Below are positions 59,217 to 64,000 of a DNA stretch of 64,000 nt, piece after piece. Numbering within the stretch: the first letter of the stretch is position 1; each line of letters starts with the position of its first letter. Below the pieces are notes generated by a model. That model saw only the letters and a list, made by a program, of their open reading frames with translations, ran no database searches and was not told the origin of the DNA. The position numbers and the translations under genes are program-made. Source of the DNA: Ottelia alismoides (lineage: Eukaryota; Streptophyta; Magnoliopsida; Alismatales; Hydrocharitaceae); contig JAZKJV010003374.1 of the NCBI GenBank assembly GCA_037367405.1, positions 1 to 64,000 on the forward strand. The letters run 5' to 3'.

Positions 59217-60697
59217 TAGGACTGTTCATGGCAACCGGATCGATGGATATCCAATTCGACCCACACAATTTTGGCCCCCGGTTATGAGTACTCGTTCACA
59301 TAGCTGGATTCGGGAACCCATGACATGCGATCCGACTGGGAATAGTGCCCCACCTGTATTTGGGCAGGAAACCGATGGATCGATCCGGTTCACTACCCGT
59401 TCTCCCTTACAAACCAGGAATCCTCCCACCCAAAAGGCACAACCTGTTCTCCCTCACAACCCAATCATCCAACCAAACGATGAACAACCCGAGCAGTACT
59501 TGAGGGTTCCTCATTCCGTCATTCGATCCAAGAAAACCCTAGATTGCTTCGAGCGACTATCACATCAGCCTTGCTGCCTAGATCCTCTTGGGTTGCTCCA
59601 ACTAAACCCTAGATTTCTTCGTGGAATCCTTACATCAAGATATCAGGTGCACCACCGTACTCGATTTCATTGTTTGATGTTGTACTTTTTCTATTAGATG
59701 CTACCGCCTATCTTGCATCTGAACATTGTATTTTTTTCTACTTTGGATTATGATTGTGGGGTTGTGGTTGTTTGTATGGGGATAAAAATGGATCCTTATG
59801 GGGATTGGAGTCTAGCAATTTTGGTGGGATCGACTTCGCTTTTTGCTGCGAGGAATGGTTGTGAATGATAAAGGTAACTCATTGTTGGCAGATCAACTTA
59901 AGAGTCGACATGTTCTCTTGCCATCCATCTCCTGCTCTCTCGTGGAAAGGAGAACTTTCTGTAATTGATGAGGGAACACAACGTTTTGTCGAGTACATAT
60001 AGCAGATGGTCCGTTCTTCTTTCTCTGCAATGTACAATTCAATGAACTCTACCATTGATTGCCGGGTTCTTCTTCTCTTATTGGAATGATGAGGGTTACG
60101 TTGTCGTTAGAACCGTAAATACTAGTGTAACGTATCTTTTCAGGACAATAATGATGTAAATACTAGTGTAACGTATCTTTTCAGGTCATCAAGTGATGGA
60201 TTCTCGAAGATAAGGGCCAAGATTGCTTCTGCTTGGTGGTTTATGTCCAAAGGGCCAAGATTGCCGATTTTCTTTGATATCATTGCTAATTAACTTGTAT
60301 TCCATTCTAGTCTAATATTAGATCTGCAATTAGCACATTTTCGTCTGACAAAATAAAATTTAAAATTCCAGTAAAGAAGGATCCCTATGGGAATTGAAAT
60401 CAAAGGATGTGCACATTGCAGATATCTAATTCCAGATTGGCTACATGTTCTCTTTAAACCAGTGCGGATTCTAGAGATAATTCCCAGATACATGAAATTT
60501 CATATGTGCTATTTTCTCTAAATAAATAAGGGAAAAGCATCCTATTTTGATTTTTGTTGTAGTGATGATCCACCGGTACCCCTGGGTACCCGTTATGAAT
60601 ATAAATAATTTGGTTATCCATTAGAACGGGTATCTGGTAGTAATGGGTCGGGGGATCATGAGTGAACGAGTCGTATACCCGCCCCCATGCACCCCTA
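59217..60697. mobile_element. Non-autonomous hAT transposon, 1.48 kb, target duplication GGTTTGAC
   Basis: GGTTTGAC precedes (59209-59216) and follows (60698-60705) the element, the 8-bp duplication typical of hAT. Ends are TAGGACTGTTCATGG and the complement of CCATGCACCCCTA, short imperfect inverted repeats. Copy 1 has the empty site (about 13580-13600). The frame at 59182-59697 straddles the left end and is not a gene. No hAT dimerisation domain is visible. AAACCCTAGATT words (59536, 59602) recall the 5' region of larger hAT elements. Confidence 0.85.
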
Positions 60698-60879
60698 GGT
60701 TTGACTATGCAATTTTGGTAGCTTAAGGTATACGAATTTTTTTACTGAAAAGACAATTCCAATTTGGGTAGACAAAAGTTGCGAATCTTTGGAATATTCA
60801 GTAGTAATGTACAAACTAATCTTAAAAAGAAACTCAAATCTCATAAGGCTCAAGTGGATAATCTATCTATAATTATATC

Positions 60880-61284
60880 CTACAAGAAGATGGAGAGCTG
60901 CGGCTTCTCCCTGTTGTTGCAGCTCAGGTACGGTGCTCCGCCGCCCGCTCTGATCTTCCTCTTCTGGAGGAACTGCTGCAGCGACCTCTTCATGGACTGC
61001 CTCGCCGGTATCATGACCTCCTGCTTCCGAGCACCGCCCTCTGTCTGATCAGCACCCCAGTCGCGGTTGCCGCTGGAGCTGGCCTCGCCGGCCATGCGTA
61101 TGATGTCGCGTGCCTGCTGCTCGCTCACGTCGCACACGCATAGCCTGCCGTTGAAGACGATTGTCATCTGCGGCCGATTCGAACGATCATCATGGCCGTC
61201 GATCGAGGGGGGAGCGCTGCCGCTGGACGGGCACGTGCCGGCTGGGTGCAGGCATAGCTCCGATGGTCCGCAGGGTCTCACCAT
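60880..61284 (-). CDS. JAZ/TIFY jasmonate-signalling repressor, copy 2
   Basis: 134 codons, single exon, ATG at 61284-61282. TIFY domain at 41-64 (TIVFNGRLCV...EQQARDIIRMA) and Jas motif at 92-119 (SLQQFLQKRKIRAGGGAPY). Same gene structure and same MIPARQ degron variant as copy 1; 12 residues differ, including two in the TIFY core and three in the Jas motif, none at the defining S-L-F-K-R-R-P-Y positions. A TATA box is conserved upstream, but the adjacent G-box has one mutation. Its downstream DNA holds the hAT insertion and then the convergent RING gene. It likely represses MYC-type factors in the nucleus. Both copies remaining open while the RING partner of copy 1 decayed suggests separate selection on the JAZ genes. 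Confidence 0.88.
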   Translation of the reverse strand: MVRPCGPSELCLHPAGTCPSSGSAPPSIDGHDDRSNRPQMTIVFNGRLCVCDVSEQQARDIIRMAGEASSSGNRDWGADQTEGGARKQEVMIPARQSMKRSLQQFLQKRKIRAGGGAPYLSCNNREKPQLSIFL

Positions 61285-61334
61285 GGTTTCGAATTTGGGA
61301 AGCCTGTGATTGTTTGGGTGGAGATTGGTTGTTA

Positions 61335-61348
61335 TATTTATACACCTG
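61335..61348 (-). promoter_or_regulatory. TATA box of JAZ copy 2, with altered G-box
   Basis: TATAAATA on the minus strand (61335-61342), about 50 nt before the ATG. The neighbouring hexamer (61343-61348) is CACCTG on the + strand where copy 1 has CACGTG. Confidence 0.6.
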
Positions 61349-61565
61349 ATTTGATCTGTGGCTGTCGAATGATATATATACTGATGTGTATTATTATAAT
61401 ATTACATACCCATACATGAGATGCACGTTTTAAATCTGTAAGAAAAATATTACTACTTTATTCTATATCGACGCCTAAAAAAGTCCCGAAGCCATCCACG
61501 TTTTTGTTAGTTAGTTCCGCAAACCATGGATGGCTTTGTTATTTTTGGAAATTTAACGTTTACAC

Positions 61566-63890
61566 CCCTCGAGTTTTCGCAGTTCAACTTGTATTTCATG
61601 TCCCGATGGTTTTGTATTTTTCCAATGTTGATTTATCTTCTGTGCATATTTAAAATTCCATATAATTACAAAGATGATGTACCTTCAATTCCATTCTATT
61701 CACTGTTCTAACATTCTATTCAATGTTCTAACAAGGAGGATATCTGTCTTTAAAAATAAGGACAGATAATCTGGGTGTGAATGAGCTCTCTTCTAAGAAT
61801 CTAACGTCCGAGTATAATAGGAAAAGGCATTGGTCTGAAAGCAATCAACCTTGTTTGAGAGCAAGCACATGCCTCATTTGGAAAGGAGTCTTCACTCCAA
61901 GGCTTCAATCTTTCATACGCATAAGACCCCAAAATTTAAAGCATATGGATTGTGTCAAGTTCTTGGATTTGATTTTACACTATTACAACACGTTTGGTAT
62001 TATGTTAATGAGTCCTTTTTATAAATTATGGTCAAAAGTTTGCATTCATATGTTAGAAAATGAACAATCCTAACAAATGGATGGATAAGAATTCTTCTTG
62101 CTACAAATTAAGGATTGCTTAAACTTGAAATATGCAAAAGGTTCAAGATGCAAAAAGAGAAAGTATAGTCAGTGATTGCTATAGATTTGGATATTCTGCA
62201 CACTACCTCAGAAATATAAATGTTCATTATATAAACAAGTTAGAACCATTTACGTAGAGGACAATTGCTGATTGAAATTGGAAATTATATCGACATAGTC
62301 AAGTTGATCTTTTTTATGATTTTGAATATTTGAGCATGATACATTGTTAGGATCATGTGGATTTCAATAGAATGATTGTTTATTGACAATAATTTAAATG
62401 GACATGATATTTTGATAACTTTATTATGCATAAAATTTTAATATAGATCTATGTTGACAGTGTAATTTGTGAAATATTATGATATTGAATACAACCGAAA
62501 TTCTAAAAAACATAATATTCATAATACATCTAATTTAAGACTTCCGAATTTTGTTATTGAACTTGGATTTTGAATTTGTTCAAACCGAACTCGAATGTTC
62601 ATTATGAAAATAAACACGAGCTCTCAAACTTCCTTAACGAACCGAACTCTAACTCAGGTATGTTCATTACGGTTCGATTCAATTAGCAGCTCTAGTTACA
62701 TGAAGTGGTATGGGAATTTTGCAGCCAACTCTCAAAGGATCTAATTATAACCAAATTACCCCTTTTCGATTGGACGAATTTCATCGATGCACAGGTTTTT
62801 TTATTTCATTCTCAATTCACTCTTGTTAATGCATTTTTTCGTTTATTTATAGCATAGATATGCTTGTGTTTTGCATATGCAATTGAACATCAAAGTTTAC
62901 TTGTTTTTATTTAAAAAAAACTCCATGTTATATTATTACCAGTGCTTATTTTAATGCATATTTTTTGGATTTTTATGGCATCAACATAGAACAACAAAGT
63001 TTTTTCCCACCTTAAGCAAGGTCGACTATATGGATTTTTTAAGGAATTTGCATGATGTACCAAAATTTAATTTGTCAAAGTTGGTATAGTTTTTCCCATT
63101 TGACCTAACTAATTATAGTAATTCATACTTATGTCCAAAAATTCAGAAAAACATATTTTTACCTCATGCTTTGCTCTACTAATGCCTTGCTCTATTACAT
63201 ATCAAAAAATCATTCAAAAAATTGTACCTTTCGTAAAATGGTAGTTGCCTTATTTTGGTATTTACTTAAAAAAGTCATTTCTTGTCGTTTCTATATTTGA
63301 AAATATGTTTATGTGTCTTGATTCACGAGCTATTTGTAAATATATGGATTTATAAAGTATAATTTGATGTCTTAATTAATAAATTATATAAAACTAATAT
63401 TTCGATATTTAATTAATAATTAATTCATTTTTCATTAAAAACTTCATAAAATTCACAGTAGGAGTATTATATAATTACTTATGCAATTTAAAAAGACTGA
63501 AATTCATTGTTTGTAGTTCTTAAAATGGCCAAAAAATCCCAAACTCTTGTGCATTTTCATTAGCTGCATATCAAATTTAAAAAATGCAAAAAATATATTT
63601 CAGGTAGCATTTAGTGTACTCTACCTAGGAAAATATCATTGGAGCACTATAAGAAACATGAATTAAGACAATAAATACTTTACATATTCATTACCATATC
63701 TTCCGATGTTAAAGATATAACAATAAATATTCATTGCGATTTTTTTATACTTATAATAAGCAAAGAATGTCATATTAATTTTAAATGCCTATATGGCAAT
63801 GATTTTGCCGTTGACTTATTTGTTAAATTCACACTTATCGTTGTTAAATTTGATAATGATTAGAAGAAAAACTTAAAGAATGCCATTGTT
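61566..63890. other. Intergenic, no gene recognised
   Basis: Homology to copy 1 ends at about 61565. A 98-codon frame at 61777-62073 is unrecognised and probably chance. At 62575-62700 a degenerate run of GAACCGAACTCGAA-type words occurs, a common plant low-complexity repeat. The rest is AT-rich. Confidence 0.4.
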
Positions 63891-63894
63891 ATAT

Positions 63895-64000
63895 GAGACC
63901 GCAAACCCATTCTAGCATTTTCATTTATGCTAATGTGATTCTCTGTACATGTTATTATCTAAATGCCATAATAGGTCACACGCTGATTTGTAATACTTTC
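63895..64000 (-). mobile_element. RTE-type LINE fragment, cut by the window end
   Basis: GAGACCGCAAACCCATTCTAGC... through TTTGTAATACTTTC matches 55762-55885 almost base for base (CTAGCATTTTCATTTATGCTAATG; TTCTCTGTACATGTTATT), with a short deletion. Same orientation. Confidence 0.75.

Larger units (their letters stand above)
56575..61565 (+). repeat. Segmental duplication, copy 2 (RING + JAZ module)
   Basis: Collinear with 10480-13706 and 31184-31975. Includes both genes, their promoters and the intervening DNA. Private insertions: MITE 57924-58100, 103-bp insert 58613-58715, hAT element 59217-60697. Confidence 0.85.

Noticed and set aside
59182..59697. 171-codon frame starting MAKKTYVAGG
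   Set aside because: It crosses the left boundary and target duplication of the hAT insertion, so it is a chance fusion of flank and element.

Overview
This is 64 kb of plant nuclear DNA. The best evidence is two intact intronless TIFY/JAZ genes, a plant-specific family, together with plant-type Ty3/gypsy chromovirus, Ty1/copia, LINE, CACTA, hAT, Mutator and Harbinger-like elements. GC-rich single-exon genes in an AT-rich, transposon-packed background suggest a monocot, but I cannot name the species. No rRNA, tRNA, CRISPR or prokaryotic features were seen.

The organising feature is a duplicated two-gene module: a RING-H2 E3 ligase gene on the + strand facing a short JAZ (TIFY11-type) jasmonate-repressor gene on the - strand. 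Copy 2 (about 56.6-61.6 kb) is compact, with an intact RING gene (56737-57390) and an intact JAZ gene (60880-61284). Copy 1 is spread over 21 kb. Its RING gene (10613-11263) has two opposing one-base frameshifts and is probably a pseudogene, and its JAZ gene (31296-31700) is intact. About 17.5 kb of nested mobile DNA separates the two halves. Comparing the copies reveals insertions that can be dated relative to the duplication: a TTA-flanked MITE, an unidentified 0.7-kb segment and the 17.5-kb block in copy 1; a TAA-flanked MITE, a 103-bp insert and a 1.48-kb hAT element in copy 2.

The 17.5-kb block holds a 4.9-kb non-autonomous CACTA element (14036-18948, target duplication ACA). A tandemly rearranged TRIM retrotransposon lies inside it (14524-15354, target duplication TCATA). 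Beside it is a young 10.58-kb Ty3/gypsy chromovirus of Tekay/Del type (20069-30648, target duplication GCACC). Its LTRs differ by only about 1%, but the gag-pol reading frame carries two in-frame stops and two altered zinc ligands.

Elsewhere: 1-10 kb has a fragment of an NSUN2/TRM4-type tRNA methyltransferase gene, a Mutator-like element and a 451-bp CACTA-derived hairpin MITE. The 32-41 kb region has a TTA-flanked MITE, decayed TRIM copies, a Mutator-like element with a perfect 9-bp target duplication (37358-38619) and a copia solo LTR with target duplication GTTTT (40053-40766). The 41-47 kb region has decayed Athila/Tat-like and copia pieces. The 50-56 kb region has an L1-type LINE nested inside an older LINE, then an inverted RTE-type LINE tail, a second copy of which runs off the window end. 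Only the two JAZ genes and the 57-kb RING gene look like functional host genes.
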